In this document: positions 1 to 13,400 of the stretch, piece after piece
Position numbering within the stretch: the first letter of the stretch is position 1
Layout of the letters: each line of letters starts with the position of its first letter
Source: Chamaecyparis obtusa
Lineage: Eukaryota; Streptophyta; Pinopsida; Cupressales; Cupressaceae
Direction: 5' to 3'
Length of the DNA stretch: 64,000 bases
NCBI GenBank assembly: GCA_027943335.1
Contig: BSBK01002086.1
Coordinates: forward strand, 331,001-395,000
Made by a program: the position numbers and the translations under genes
The notes under the pieces: generated by a model
Told to the model about the DNA's origin: nothing
Seen by the model: the letters and a program-made list of their open reading frames with translations, nothing else
Database searches by the model: none

Positions 1-1774
1 AGAAGAAAATTTTAGACACCTAGAGGTGGAACAACAAGCCTTGTTAGAGTTGAAAAGAAAAGCATTCCAAGAGGAACAAGATAGGCTTTTAGCCCAACAA
101 CTCAATGACCAATTCAACAATAGGGGTATGAACAATGGAAACAAATCTCCAACATCTACTCCCTCAAGAACCCCAAGAAGTAGAAGGTAATCAAGGACGC
201 CTTCAAGATCCCCTAGTCCTAGAGGAAGGAGGATTTCACAACATAGGAGACAAACACCTCCTAGGAACTCGAGACAGCCCTCCCAACAAGCTCACCATAG
301 CTCTCAACATGGTGGAAGTAGTGCAAGTTTTGATGATCAAGATTTTATGAGAATGCAACAAGAGACACTATTCCAACAATATGTGGAGAAATATCTTGAT
401 CAAAACAATGATAGGCTCCTAGAGAGCTTGATTAACAAGGGTGCTAGAGTCCCTTACAACTTTGATGTGGATAGAAGAATCAAGAAAAAAGGGTCCTCTC
501 AAGAGGAGGAGATAAAAAAACTCAAGCATATAATGGAAAAGGTGTTGGCACCTAAAAGTTCCTTTTCACTTGACACTATTTGTCCAAATCCTTTTGATAG
601 AAGTGTGACTATGACGGATTTTTCTAGGAAATTTGAAATACCCCAATACGACAAGTATGACGGCAATGGTGACCCACATGATCATGTGTGTCAGTTCTAC
701 ATCATGATTTTTGAGTTCCACCAAGATGACTCCTATCTTATGAGATTATTTCCAAGGAGTCTCAAGGCCCAAGCCATGAAGTGGTTTACCAACCTAACCC
801 ATCCCGTCAAAACTTTCAAGGAACTTGTCCACAGATTTGTTCAACATTTTGCATATAACTTGTCAAGATCAGTCACTATGTTAGACTTGTGCAATTTGAA
901 ACAAAACCAAGGGGAATCCTTTGTTACCTTCTTGAAAAGGTGGAGACAATTGTGCTCTTGCTATTCTAGGACTATTCCTGAGCATGAAAGGATTGATATC
1001 ATTGTTAGCAATTTAGTGCCTGGAATACAATATGAGGTTCAGAAGATGGTCTTTGATTCCTTCAACACTATGGTCAAAACCACATGTCAAATTGAGGATG
1101 TCTTGAAAGAGAAAGGCATTTTGACCAAACATAGCAATAACAACAATGGTTAGAATACTAACAATGCTAATAAGGACAAAGGCGAGCACTTGCACTGGAA
1201 CAAGAATAAGAAAGTAGTCAATGATGGAGTTGTGGACTCTTCCCAACCCAAGTATCAAGGAGTCCTCCATTTGTCTAGTGCAGTCCAAGCTATGAAGCTC
1301 AACACATCCTCCAACCAACAAGAGCATAAACCAAAGTATCAAGAAAAGCCTAAGAAGGAGAGGCGACAATTTTCTAAACTAGGTGACTCCTATGAGGATG
1401 TTTTCAAGATGCTTATTGCCAATAACCTTGCACAACCACAAGATCCAACAAATTTCTACATACCTGACATTAAGCCACATTGGTGGAATGAAAAATCTTT
1501 CTACAAATTCCATAATGGCATTGGACATGACATCGAACATTGTTGGAAGCTTAAGCACCTTATTCAGGATCTTATTGAAAGTGGAAAACTTCAGATTGAT
1601 GGGTTGAATACCAATGTAGACCATAAAGCATTCAAGGAGACTTTGCCCAAATATGAAAAGGGGGAAACCTCTAAACCCAAGAATGGCAAGGCCAAAATCA
1701 ACTATGCCTACACAGGTGCAGAAAACATGGTCAATATGCTTGAGATTTTCAAGGAAAGTGTCAACATGATGTGA
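1..1774 (+). pseudogene. Element A gag (N-terminus cut by window edge)
   Basis: Gag is the structural protein that packages element RNA into virus-like particles in the cytoplasm. The window opens inside its acidic and glutamine-rich N-terminus. An Arg/Ser/Pro-rich stretch follows (about 150-245), then a retrotransposon-gag core (about 640-1110) with the motif KWFTNL and a long helical part ending near VSNLVPGIQYEV. A zinc-knuckle-like segment near 1480-1560 reads WWNEKSFYKFHNGIGHDIEHC, in which H, GH and C are kept. One frame runs throughout but is broken by stops near 188, 1151 and 1772. Element C keeps the same region nearly intact (44926-46947). Protease follows in the same frame. Confidence 0.88.
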
Positions 1775-1798
1775 GACAAAGATCCTTATGGTTATGAT

Positions 1799-4144
1799 GT
1801 GGGCTCTCCTCCTATATTTGATGAAGAACCTATGGTGGTGCTTAGGGGTCCTCACTCTCAAAGGTCATCCAAAGCTCTTAACGCTATCACCAGAAGCCAA
1901 AGTCAAGGTCCTATGGTTATTAGAGGTCCTAGTTCCAACCAGTCCATCAAACCCAAGCAAGTGACATCTAAGAATGTCACCACCAAATCAACAATCAACC
2001 CTGAAATGAGCTATAATCTTGTTGACCAGTTACAAAGAATGCCAACTCAAATCTCAATCTTTGAACTCTTGGAATTGTCTCCAAGACATAAGCATATCTT
2101 GTAGGATGCTTTGTGTGCAGCTAATGTTCCTAACAACATAGATGTTGACCAATTCTAGAACATGGTTAACCACCTTGCCAGCCCTCATTACCTAACATTC
2201 TCAGAAGAAGATGATAAAACTTTGAGCCATTTGCATAATCTTTCCCTTCATATCGAAGTCATGATCCACAAGACCCGTGTCAGGCATGTGTTGATTGATG
2301 GGGGTGTTGGGCTCAACATTTGTTCTTTGAGTCTATTGAAAATACTGGGTTATTCTGAGCAAGTTATTGATACCTGAAAGAAAATTACCATTAAAGCCTA
2401 TGATGAGGCAGAGAGAAGCTCCAAAGGCTTGGTCATTCTTCCTGTTAGGATTAGCCCTATGGAAAAGGACATTTTGTTCCAAATTGTTGATGCTGGTCCT
2501 TTAGCATATAATATTCTACTTGGTAGACCGTGGATCCATGACATGCAAGCGGTGTCATCCACCTACCACCAATGTGTTAAGTTCCCCTATAATGGAGTAG
2601 AAATTTGTATACCCGGGGATAGCACATTGTCTGTTAATGCAATTTCAGTAGGGACTCATGTTCCTCTCAATAGGGAAGTAGAGGATTTTGATGCAACTCT
2701 AGCACAATGCAAGGATAAGTTCAAATCCATAGACCTTGGTATGGGGGGTTATCAAATTGACTCCTTTACAAAACTGCCAGTTTCACCTAGGTCCTATGGT
2801 AAACCTTCACAAGAGATGTGTCCTTTGTCTTCAATAATGACTCTATTTGGTACATTTGTAGAATCCTCAGTGCCTATCCAAGATGAAAAAGAAGAGGTAA
2901 CTGTCAAAGACTAGATCTATAGAGAAGACAAATACATGCATAATGAGAACTTATCTCCCTCTCCTCAAGTCTATGGAAGAGGGTACACTCTTGTCAAAAG
3001 TATGGGCTATCCAGGTCATGGTCCTCTTAGTCACAGATTAGACGCTAGAGCCGAACCACTCGATCATGCTCTTTTTGGATGCAAGTCTAAAAAAATGGTT
3101 GGCCTAGGTTTTGAAAGTCAAAACAAGAAAAATGCTCCTATCCTTGCTATGATAGATAGTGATGATGAATCAAACTACATACCCAATTTGAAAAATCAAC
3201 AAGATAGGTGTGAAGATTGAGTCCCTTCCACCAATCTCCTTTAAGGAGATTCAAATATTCCAGTTGCCAATCCCACAGTTTCAGACTTAGAACAAGAAGA
3301 ATCCATTGTTGAAGATCATGTTGAGGATCTTATTCAAGAACATCAATACACAAATGGCATTCAAGAAGGTGTTACCCTTGGTGACATCAAAGCCTATACC
3401 TCAAGGCCTCAAAAATATGCTTGGTGTAAACATCCCGACTGGGATTCAGATACAGACTCACATGAGTATGAATGGGAATCTCTCTATGATTGTTCTATAG
3501 TTGACATGGACATTGATGTTGTCCGTACATATGGTTCCCAACCCAAGGTAGCTAACGAGTCTAGTGTAGGATTAATAGATTTGAACCCGCGAGTCACTTT
3601 AGTGGATGATGCTTTGTTTGGTAGGATAAGTCCTAATTTGGGTACCTTAGAGGGATACTTGACAGACTCTAACTCTGCAATCACCAGAGATGATACTATT
3701 CACATACACAACATTGAACCCATCATTGACCTACCCCTTGCCAATCTTGACTTAATTGATTGGTCTCAGCGCTATCAAGAACCTCAGCTCCTAACTTTCC
3801 AAAATGACTATGAGATAGCATGTTACCTAAATGCCCTTGAACCTATAGTCTCTTCCACCAGTGAACCAACTAAAAGCATGATAGAACCAGATATCAAGTA
3901 CCTTAGTCACAAAATGAAAAGAAAAGAAAAAAATAATAAGAGTTCTGATGGCAAAAACCACTGTGTGGAGGTGTTAGAACCCAAAAAAGTAAAAATAAAG
4001 GACGTATCCAAGGGTGAAAACCTTTATGAGGCACCTAAGGATGAGGTACTTAATCATCTCCCAAGTTACTTTCAGGATAGATCTTCAGTGCTTGTTGAGC
4101 CTACATAGCTAATTAATTTGAATATAGTAGAGGCTCCATAAATA
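1799..4144 (+). pseudogene. Element A protease domain and linker
   Basis: This continues the gag frame. A retropepsin-like aspartic protease lies at about 2160-2570, with VLIDGGVGLNICSLSLLK at about 2287-2340 and a later LLGRPW motif near 2517. The usual active triplet is D-T/S-G; here it is D-G-G, as in B and C, so this looks like a family trait and not damage. A long linker to RT (about 2570-4140) holds a conserved SPRSYGKPS stretch and an acidic DSDDES stretch. It has stops near 2102, 2375, 2912 and 3218 and a short out-of-frame part near 3220-3500. The role would be to cut the polyprotein. Confidence 0.78.
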
Positions 4145-5595
4145 GTGCATTTAGCTCAGTCTCTATCAACACAGGAAAAAGAAGCATATACCAAATTCCT
4201 ACAGAGCAAGAAGATTAATTTTGCTTGGATTTACTCAGACATGCCAGGGTTGGACACTAATCTCATTATGCATCACTTGTCCATAGCTCTAGGTATAAAA
4301 CCAGTAAAACATAAGTTGAGGAAAATGCATCCTCACATAGCTCTTCTCATCAAAGCTGAACTAGAAAAACTCCTCAGTGCAGGATTTATAAGAGCCATTG
4401 ATTATGCAGAATGGATATCCAATATTGTACCAGTTTCAAAACATGACAAGTCCATTCATGTCTGCACAAATTTTAGAGATCTTAATAAAGCATTCCCAAA
4501 GGATGATTTTCCACTTCCAAACATAGACATGATAGTGGACATGACCGCAAGTTATGAGATCTATTCATTGATGGACAGATTTTATGGGTATAATCAAATC
4601 AAAATAGCTCCCGAAGACTAGGAAAAGACTACATTCACTTGTGCATGGGGAACTTATTGCTGGAATGTCATGCCATTTGGATTAAAAAATGTAGGAGCTA
4701 CTTACCAAAGAGCTATGACTACTATCTTCCATGACATGATGCATAAGAATATGGAAGATTATGTAGATGACACCTTGGCAAAATCTAAAAAAAGGGATAC
4801 ACACAAAGGAGATCTAGAAGTCATTTTGGATCGTATGGAATAGTTTTAATTAAGATTAAATCTCAAAAAGTGTGCATTTGGAGTCACCTCTAGAAACTCC
4901 TAGGCTTTATCATTTCAGCCAAAGGAATAGAGGTGGACCTAGAGAAAGTTCAAGCAATATTGGATATGTCACCTCCCAAAAACATTAGCCAAATGAGGAG
5001 TCTTCAAGGACACCTTCAATCTATAAGGAGGTTCATTTCACAACTAGCAGATAGAGCTCAACCCTTTAATAAGACTTTACATAAAGGGGTTAAATGTGTC
5101 TAGAATGAAGATTATCAGTAAAGCATGGACCAAATCAAGCAATACTTGTTTAATCCTCCAATCTTGATGCCTCCTATCCCAAGAAAAACACTCATATTGT
5201 ATGTGTCAACAACAAAATCTTCCCTGGGGGCATTATTGGCTCAACTTGATGATACTGGAAAGAAAGAGCTATATATTACATCAGCTGTACTTTGGTGTCA
5301 TATGAGGTTAATTACACTAGTATTGAAAAATCTTGCCTTGCAATGGTGTTTTCTTCCCAAAAGTTGTGACATTACATGCTTGCACATACAATACACCTCA
5401 TTGCAAAAATTGATCCTCTCAAATATTTGCTTGTTAAGGTTGCTCTCACAGGTAGACTTGCTAAGTGGATGATGATCTTATCAAAATTTGACATAGAGTA
5501 TGTTGAGCGTAAGGCTATAAAAGGACAAGTCATTGCAGACCAATTGGCTAATTCTCCAATTCGAGATAAAGCACCAATCCAAGTTGAATTTCCAG
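4145..5595 (+). pseudogene. Element A reverse transcriptase and first RNase H
   Basis: RT copies element RNA into DNA; RNase H removes the RNA strand. The RT fingers and palm start near INFAWIYSDMPGLD and run through VCTNFRDLNKAFPKDDFPLPNID to the catalytic YVDD box at about 4760-4771. The connection and RNase H region (about 4900-5560) includes ILYVSTTKSSLGALLAQLDD. The frame is broken at 4619-4621, around 4840-4860 and near 4900, and it shifts before about 5376. It is homologous to 48756-50080 in C and 26104-27500 in B. The YVDD residues are intact, but the gene is not translatable through. Confidence 0.87.
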
Positions 5596-5960
5596 ATGAG
5601 CACATAATGTACATGACTGCAAGAACATGGAAGATGTTCTTTGATGGCTCTTTCATGCAAAATGGTTCAAGAGCAGGAGTGTTATTTGTTTCTCCTCATG
5701 GGTACACAATCCCTAAGTCCTACAAATTATTGTTCCCATGTACAAATAACATTGCTAAGTATGAGGCCTTGACAAATGGATTAAAAATGCCAATTAAATG
5801 GAGAATCATAGAGTTGCATATCTATGGGGATTCACAATTAATAGTCAACCAAGTTAATGAAGAATACCAAACAAAAGATGAAAAACTGATACCCTACAAG
5901 AAAATGGTTGATTCATTGAGATGATATTTCACCTTTGTTACATTTCAACAAATCCATAGA
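5596..5960 (+). pseudogene. Element A second, archaeal-like RNase H domain (aRNH)
   Basis: After the ordinary RNase H comes a second RNase H fold. It has WKMFFDGS (first Asp), later KYEALTNGLK (the catalytic Glu region) and HIYGDSQLIVNQ (Asp), and ends at about 5923 with a stop in place of a Trp or Arg codon. A dual RNase H with an archaeal-type second copy is known from plant Tat-lineage Ty3/gypsy elements, and it supports that lineage call. The three copies in the window agree in this region, with B at 27578-27900 and C at 50140-50470. Confidence 0.82.
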
Positions 5961-7379
5961 GTAGAGAATAAAGTAGCTGATACTATGGCTACATTGGCTT
6001 CACTTCTTCAGCTAGAATAGCATGAGTCCATATTCAAATTCTCGATGGAAGAGCTATGCTACCCTATCTATGACTCCCAAGAAAGCCAAGTTGTTTGTAC
6101 CCTTGTTGGCCATGAGTCATCCCGCTATGGTTCCATTTACTCATATCTCCATGATGGCATTATCCCTGAAACCTTCAACCATTCTGAATGAAGAAACTTG
6201 ACCCAAAATGCCTCTCGCCACACCCTTATCTCTAGTGATCCGTATAGGAGGGGTTTAGATGGGACACTTCTTAGGTGCTTGGAAAAGGATGAGTCTGACC
6301 AAGCGTTAGCTGACATTCACGAGGGCATTTGTGGAGGACATTCCAATGGTCTTGCCATGGCCTGAAGGTTGCTTAGGGTTGGGTACTATTGGCCTACCAT
6401 GCAGACAGATGCAGTATCTTTTGCTAAATCATGACAAAAGTGTCAGAAACATGGTAACCTGATACATGCTCCAGGCAAGGAGCTTATTCCTTCTATTTCT
6501 CATTGGCCATTTCAGCGCTGGGCCTTTGACCTTTTTGGGAAAATTCATCCCAACTCATCAAGTGGACACAAATTCATTATCACTACTACTGATTACTTTA
6601 CCAAATGGGTAGGAGCTGTCCCATTTTCTATTGCCTCAGGTAAGATAGTTTCTTTGTTTATTTTGAACCATATCATATGTCAGTATGGAGTGCCTTCTGA
6701 AATAATCACTGACAATGGAGGTCAGTTTAAAAATAAGGACCTTAAACATCTCTGCAAGAAATTCAAGATAAAACAACATTGGTCCTCCATTTACTTCCCA
6801 TGAGGAAATGGACAAGTAGAGGCTTCGAATAAGACCATTCTCAAAATTCTCCATAGAATAGTTCACAAGAATGGTAGAGACTAGCATCTATAGATAAATC
6901 TGGCATTATGTGCCTATAGAATGAGTATTCTTACTCCAACAGGGACTACTCCTTTTGCCCTCACTTATGGTGTTGAATCAATGTTACCTTTAGAGGTGGA
7001 GATTCCTTCACTTAGAGTCTCTCTCAAAGGTCTAGTTACCGATGAAGACTACCATGCCATGAGGCTCCAAGAACTAGAACTTTTAGATGAAAAACATAAA
7101 GCGTCCTTTGATCACATGAGAGTCTACCAAAAGTGTATGTCCAAAGCATTCAACAAGAAGGTTCACCCTCAAGAATTTCAAGTGAGGGATCTTGTCCTAT
7201 GAGAAAACCCTAAAAACCAACAACATAGAGAGCAAAAGGGAAAATTCGAACCTAATTGGCTTGGACCATACATTATTATTGATGCTTTTGGGATAGGTGC
7301 TTATTTACTATCTGATCTAGAGAGAGAATAGCTCCCTAATCCTATCAATGTTTTGCACGTCAAGAAGTTCTATCCATGA
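5961..7379 (+). pseudogene. Element A integrase
   Basis: Integrase inserts element DNA into the host chromosome. An N-terminal zinc-binding part (HEGICGGH, then KCQKHG near 6430-6460) precedes a catalytic core. The core has WAFDLFGKIHPNSS (first Asp, about 6520), ITDNGGQF (second Asp, about 6708) and GNGQVEASNKTI (Glu, about 6805). The C-terminal part has the GPY-type segment KFEPNWLGPYII and ends in KKFYP followed by TGA at 7377-7379. No chromodomain follows. Several stops occur, for example near 6189, 6364 and 7201. The DDE residues are present, unlike in element C, where the second Asp is replaced. Confidence 0.86.
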
Positions 7380-8104
7380 TGCCTATTCTGTCTAGGGGCA
7401 TCCTTGTACATATCTTATTGATCCTGAAAAAATTCCAAAAAAATTCATATATGATGCTAAAAAAATCCTTAAAAGTATATAAAGTCCTGAAAAAATACAA
7501 AAAAATCAAAAGTTTCAAAAAAATAGAAAAGTGCCTTGGTGAAAACCTGGAAACGGGTGCCTTGGTAGCAAAAATACAAAAAAAATAAAAAAATAAAAAA
7601 ATCTCCAAGTGGTGAAAACCTAGAAACAGGTGCTACTTGAGGCCTCTGCACCCTTGTTTCTTAGCATGCATCCTCGACACTTATCCTTTCTCCATCTTGT
7701 CTTGACCTTGTTGCCTTGGTTTGGAATTGGTCTTTGTCTTTGTCTAGGGGGCATAACTGTGTTAGCTTTGGTCTCTAGGATGCATTGGTCTTTAGGACAT
7801 CTTGCAAATGGTTTTTTTCAACACCACCCCAAATTGTGTTTTTCAACACTACCCTAGCATCAATTGTTTCTCAACACTTATCATATATCTTACCCGCAGT
7901 CTATCATAATATGATATTTCTCGCTAGCAAATGTGATACTCAAAGTTTGACTCTATGACCTACACACATGCACTTAAACACTCGACTCACTGAGATGTGT
8001 TTGACTTTATTTCTTTGTGTGCTATCTATGATGATTTCTTTAATAAGTGTTCTCTCCCTAATAGTTTTCGATGATGTCGAGCTAGAAGACTAGGGGCATG
8101 AGGA
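7380..8104 (+). other. Post-pol spacer of element A: A-rich repeats and short hairpins, up to the E insertion
   Basis: No gene is seen. From 7420 to 7640 the plus strand is very A-rich and carries imperfect repeats of GGTGAAAACC(T)GGAAAC followed by GGTGCC or GGTGCTAC. From about 7805 to 7885 three short words of the type GTGTTT..CAACAC occur, able to form small hairpins. The same arrangement follows pol in B and C. The spacer is cut at 8104 by element E and resumes at 15136. Confidence 0.7.
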
Positions 8105-9591
8105 TGTTGGACTACAACTGATTTGGAATATGATTGAAGAATCTATGATTAACGATCACTGAGAAGTTGCTGATTAGATATGTAATATGATTAAATCATT
8201 ATTATGTTGTTATTGATGTGAACTAGTTTGACAGCACTTATCTTGTAAGTTACTATACCGAGACATCTGAAGAAAGGTGAAAGAGATGAAGATCAGAGAA
8301 ATCTACATGAGGAAAAATGCACATGATAGATGAGGATAAGGAACACATTCAGTAACTTGTTGATGAGCCTATGACTTGATGATATTGACTTTATTATGTT
8401 GCATTCATCTATGATGAAGTATGGAGCTGAAAGACACAAAGCAGTGTTGTTGGTAAATGAAGCATTTCTAGTATACACCGATGGAGTGTAGTGTATACTA
8501 ATCACAGTATTAACTGAGCAGTGTTCACTGACTCATTTCTTTGTTAACCGAGTGGAACAGAATGAATTAAATGATTAGTTTAGCCAATAAGATTGATGAG
8601 CTGGCAAAAGTATAACATCAAGGTAACAGATAAAGTTTGTTACACAAATCAATGGTTGATAAAATTCAGGGAAGATCTAATGGAGAAGATTGAAATGTGT
8701 TATTGACACAAGTACCAAGAAAGTTTGAAGCGGAAAAATCTATGAATGTGGTTAAGCAGCAAAATTTGATGGTGGAGAAGAAAATGATTTACTCGTCTAT
8801 ATAAGAGAACATAATTTTTTTATACAATAGGCTAGAAGAAGTAGAAGCTACAAGATTATCACGTAAACAAGGTTTTCATGCATTCTGATCATACTGGTTA
8901 GTAAGAACCGAGTTGCAAAGCAAATACTGAGCTACAAAGAGTAATTACCAATGGACAATAAGTTCATATAGTATTGAATCTGGAGTGAAATATTGATCAA
9001 AATGATTTGTATGGACTAAATATTGATCTGTAATCTGCAATTGAAGTTTTATTAAGGTAGGTCATTTACTGTTACATATTTAACCATTGTATACAGTCAA
9101 AATCTCTTAACCAAGTGGACTCTAAAAGTCTTATAATGTATCATTCATAGAATGAACATTGTTATCCTATCAACCCCATAGTGAATGCTGGTTGGACGAT
9201 AACTTATAGTCTAAAATCCTCTAACAAGGTCACACCTGACAGTGTGTTTGTAACCTTTAACAGGGTTGGGTCTTAACCGACCTCACTTTAGAAGAGTGAA
9301 CAATTTTGGGTTGCTGGTCCCAGGTGGTTTTTCCCTTTATAGGGTTTCCATGTTAAATCTCTTATGTTATGTGTTGATTGTGATATTTGTTTGTTATCAT
9401 TCTTTACATGTTACATGTTAGATTTGATCAGTAAACTGTTATAAGTATTAGATTGGAAATTAGTAAAAGCACAGACAGTGAGAGTTATTATTGCTTACCG
9501 ACGAGCAAAAATTAAAGAAGATGTTTTGAATTATACATTTTGTTTTGGGACACTAGATAACTGATTCACCCCCCTCTTAGTTATTCTAACA
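8105..9591 (+). repeat. 5' LTR of element E
   Basis: Begins TGTTGGACTACAACTG and ends TTATTCTAACA. It is matched along its length by 13652-15135. A TATA box, TATATAAG, lies at 8798-8805 and would start the genomic RNA. Words of the type ACCGAG occur repeatedly, as they do in the solo LTR H. Confidence 0.95.
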
Positions 9592-9593
9592 AT

Positions 9594-9605
9594 TGGTATT
9601 AGAGC
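9594..9605 (+). other. Primer-binding site of element E
   Basis: TGGTATTAGAGC lies two bases after the 5' LTR. It matches the usual plant copia initiator-Met tRNA site TGGTATCAGAGC with one C-to-T change. Confidence 0.88.
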
Positions 9606-9655
9606 GTTGGTTGCTTAGAACAGAGTTTTAAGGATTTAAGCATAAAGGTCTCAAG

Positions 9656-10411
9656 ATGTATAAGAGGGAAGTATCGAAACTGAACAAAGAGAACTTCATA
9701 GTATGGAAAAGTAGAATGAAGCTGCACATATCTAGAATTGGGAACTCTGCACTAGATCTGATGCAGAATGACTACATACTACCACCCACTAGTCCCTTAA
9801 CTCTTGATCAACTAAAGGACAAACATGAACACAATGTTACTATGATGGAACTTGTTGCTACCTATACCAATGTTGAATTTGAAGATATCAAGACATGCAC
9901 AATAGCTAAAGGAATGCGGGATAAGTTAACACAAATATACAGTGGAGATCTGAATGTCAAAAGAGCCCGAGCTGAAAGTTTGAGAGGCAGATTTGATGAT
10001 ATGAGAATGAAAGAAGGTGAGAACATTGTACAATATTCAAATAGAATCAAAGAGGTGGTAAATGCTATTGGAGCATCTGATGGAGTAATTGATGATGAAA
10101 TATTGATAAGCAAGATTCTCAGGACTTTGCTACCAGTTTATGCAATCAAGATTTCTATAATTCATGAAACAAGAGCTACATCCAACCTTACTCTTGACAC
10201 TCTTATTGGTAAACTTACAACCTTTGAAGCACTTATGGCAAGAAGATTGCCCAAAGGAAAAGGAAGGTATAGAGGTAAGGTACCTTTAGCATGCTTTAAT
10301 TGTAAAGAAGTTGGTCACAACACTGCTAGATGTCCTCAGAAGAAAGATGATGATAGATCCAAAGACCGATCTGAAGGAAGCTATGGGAGAAGAGTCAACA
10401 GAGGTTACTGA
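9656..10411 (+). pseudogene. Element E gag with CCHC zinc knuckle
   Basis: The first 251 codons of the gag-pol frame start at an ATG 64 bases after the 5' LTR. The N-terminal half has features of copia gag (LNKENFIVWKSRMKLHI, then MKEGENIVQYSNRIKEVVNAIG). A CCHC knuckle, CFNCKEVGHNTARC, at about 10292-10333 binds RNA. A basic tail follows. The frame is stopped by TGA at 10409-10411, and the same frame continues to protease at 10523, so this stop is probably a point mutation and not the original gag end. Its role is packaging of element RNA. Confidence 0.9.
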
Positions 10412-13400
10412 CACAACAACAGAGACAATCAAGATGAAAAAGGCAAAAAGGTATGTTACATAGCCGAAGATATTGAAACTGAATCTGATTCTAATGATGA
10501 CATAGAAGTTGTATTTATTGCTATGAAAGATGACTCAGAAGAGGAAGATAAACATGAAGAGACAACACTAATCTCTAAAGTAAGAAGAAATGATACATGG
10601 ATCATAGACAGTGGCTGCACACATCATATGACCAGTGATGGAGAGAAGTTTGATCATCTTGTTGAATATAATGGAGGATCTGTGAGAATGGGAAATGATG
10701 CACCTTATATGGTAAGAGGTAAAGGCTCACTGATGATCAATGAAATACTACAATGTGACAATGCATACTAGGTAGATGGATTGAACTATAATTTTTTCAG
10801 TGTGGCTCAACTGAACAACTCAGGCCACCGACTAGCTTTTGAGAGCAAAAAGGTGAAGATCTATGATGATCGAGGAAGACTTGTCAGAACTGGTACACAA
10901 TCCAGAGGTAATCTATTCTATCTTGGTATGGATCAATCTTCTTGTTTGTTAATAAAGGATGAAGATGCTTGGTTGTGGCACAGAAGGTTATGCCATGTGA
11001 ACTTTGACAACATGATCAAGATTAGTAGAAAGAAAAGAGTTAGAGGATTGCCTAACTTGACAAAACCTGATCATGCCATGTGCCATGAATGTCAGAGAGG
11101 TAAGATGACTAAGTCTATTTTTAAAAGTAAAGACTACTCAACAAAGAAGATACTTGAGTTGGTTCATACCGATTTGTGTGGTCCTATGAGAACTTAGAGC
11201 TATTATGGTGATAGATATTTTATTCTTTTTGTTAATGATTATACTAGACTGATGACTGTTATGTTCCTGAAAGAGAAATTTGAAGCCTTTAAAATGTTTA
11301 AGTGGTATAAAGCTAAGGTAGAGAAAGAAACCAGAAAGGAAATAAAATGCTTAAGATCTAATAGAGGAGGTGAATTTATCTCTGATGAATTTACTAATTT
11401 TTGTAATGAGCATGGAATCAAAAGATAGGTATCTGCTTCGAGAAAACCTCAGCAAAATGGCATTGCTAAAAGAAGGAACAAGTCTATAATTGACTGTGCT
11501 AGAACATTAATGTTACAGAAGAATGTTGCTCAAACATATTGGAGGGAAGCTGTCAACACAGCTGTGTATGTTCTTAACTGAGTACAACTAAAGAAGGACT
11601 CCAACCAAACACCTTATGAACTGTGGTTTGGACACAAACCTATTGTAAGTTATTTCAAAAAATTTGGAAGTAAATGCTTTATTTTGAAAGATGAGAGAAA
11701 TGGGAAATTTGATTCTAAAGGAGATGAAGGAATATTTCTGGGATATTCCACTACAAGTAAAGCATATAAATGTTTGAATAAGGCCACAAATAAGATAATT
11801 GAAAGTACTAATGTTCATGTTGATGAGTTTGATGATAAGTACATAGAAGAAATTACAAAGGAACCAAAAGACTATAGTAGATTCACTTATATTGAATATC
11901 TAGAGTATCTACCAACACCGCAAGCTATAACAACTGGTCAGCAGGGAAACAATGTAGGACAATAGGCAACACAAACTGAGGAACAAGATGGAACTACCGA
12001 GCAAGGAAATGACCTTGAACAGAATGAACAAGAAAGGAGAAATCAAGTCTTGGCTAGTTTTTTCAGAAGACATCATCCTGAGACACAAATCATTGGAGAC
12101 AAACATGCTGGAATGCAAACTAGAAGCAAAACAAGACAAGGTACATGTCTAATTTGTGAATTTGAACCTAAAACTGTGAAAGTTGCATTAGAAAATGAAG
12201 AATGGGTTAATGCAATGAAGGAGGAAATAGAGAAAATAGAGAAGAACAAAACCTAGTCCTTAGTACCCTGACCAAAAGATAAGAATGTTATCGGTACTAA
12301 GTGGATATACAGGAATAAATTGAATGCAAATGGTGAAGTCACAAGAAATAAAGCTAGATTAGTATGCAAGGGATATGCACAGGAAGAAGGCATTGACTAT
12401 GGTGAAACATTTGCACCTTTTGCTAGATTCAAAGGAGTTAGAATGCTACTTGCATATGCTACACATAAGAAATTCAAAGTCTATCAAATGGATGTGAAGT
12501 CAACATTTTTGAATGGTATACTTGAAGAAGAGGTCTACATTGAACAACCTGAATGATTTGTTGATCCTGACAATAAAGACATGGTATGTAGATTACATAA
12601 AGCCTTATATGGATTGAAACAAGCACCGAGAGCATGGTATGAAAGACTGCATACTTACTTGTTAAGTATTGGATTTGTTAGAACAAGTGAAAACAACAAT
12701 TTGTATGTGAAAGGTGATACTGATGATACTATTATCATTGTTGAAATATTTGTTGATGAAATTATCTTTGGAGGCTCAAATATTGTTTGCAAGGCATTTG
12801 CTAATGAAATGCAAAAGGAATTTGAAATTTCTATGTTCAGAGAGATTAAGTTCTTTCTTGGACTACAAGTGATTCAGCAGAGTGATGGGATATTCATCAC
12901 ACAATCTAAATACTTAAAGGAAGTACTTAAAACATTTAGCATGGAAGATGCTGAACCTATGGGAACATCAATGGCTACTAGATGAAAATTGACAAAGGAG
13001 GATGAAACTACAGAGGTAAATCAGACACTTTACTGATCCATGATTGGTAAATTAATGTACATAGTTCACAGTAGACCAAATATAGTTTCTTTGCCAATCC
13101 TAGAGAATCACACATGATTGCTACAAAAAGGATCTTAAGATACCTAAAGAAAATAGAGAATTATGGATTATGGTATCCTAAGAAAGTTAAGTTTGAACTG
13201 AAAGTTTACATTGATGCTGATTGGGCTGGAAATGTGGATGATAGAAAAAGCACCACCGGAGGAGCATTTTTCTTTGGTGAAAGACTTGTAACCTGGACAA
13301 GTAAAAAGTAGGCTTGTATTTCTCAGTCTATAGCTGAACCAAAATATGTTGTTGCTACTACTAACTATTCAAACATTGCATATATCAAACAAGTGTTGGA

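Noticed and set aside
1013..1861. Minus-strand open stretches opposite gag of A
   Set aside because: Shadows of gag; the plus strand is conserved with B and C at the protein level.
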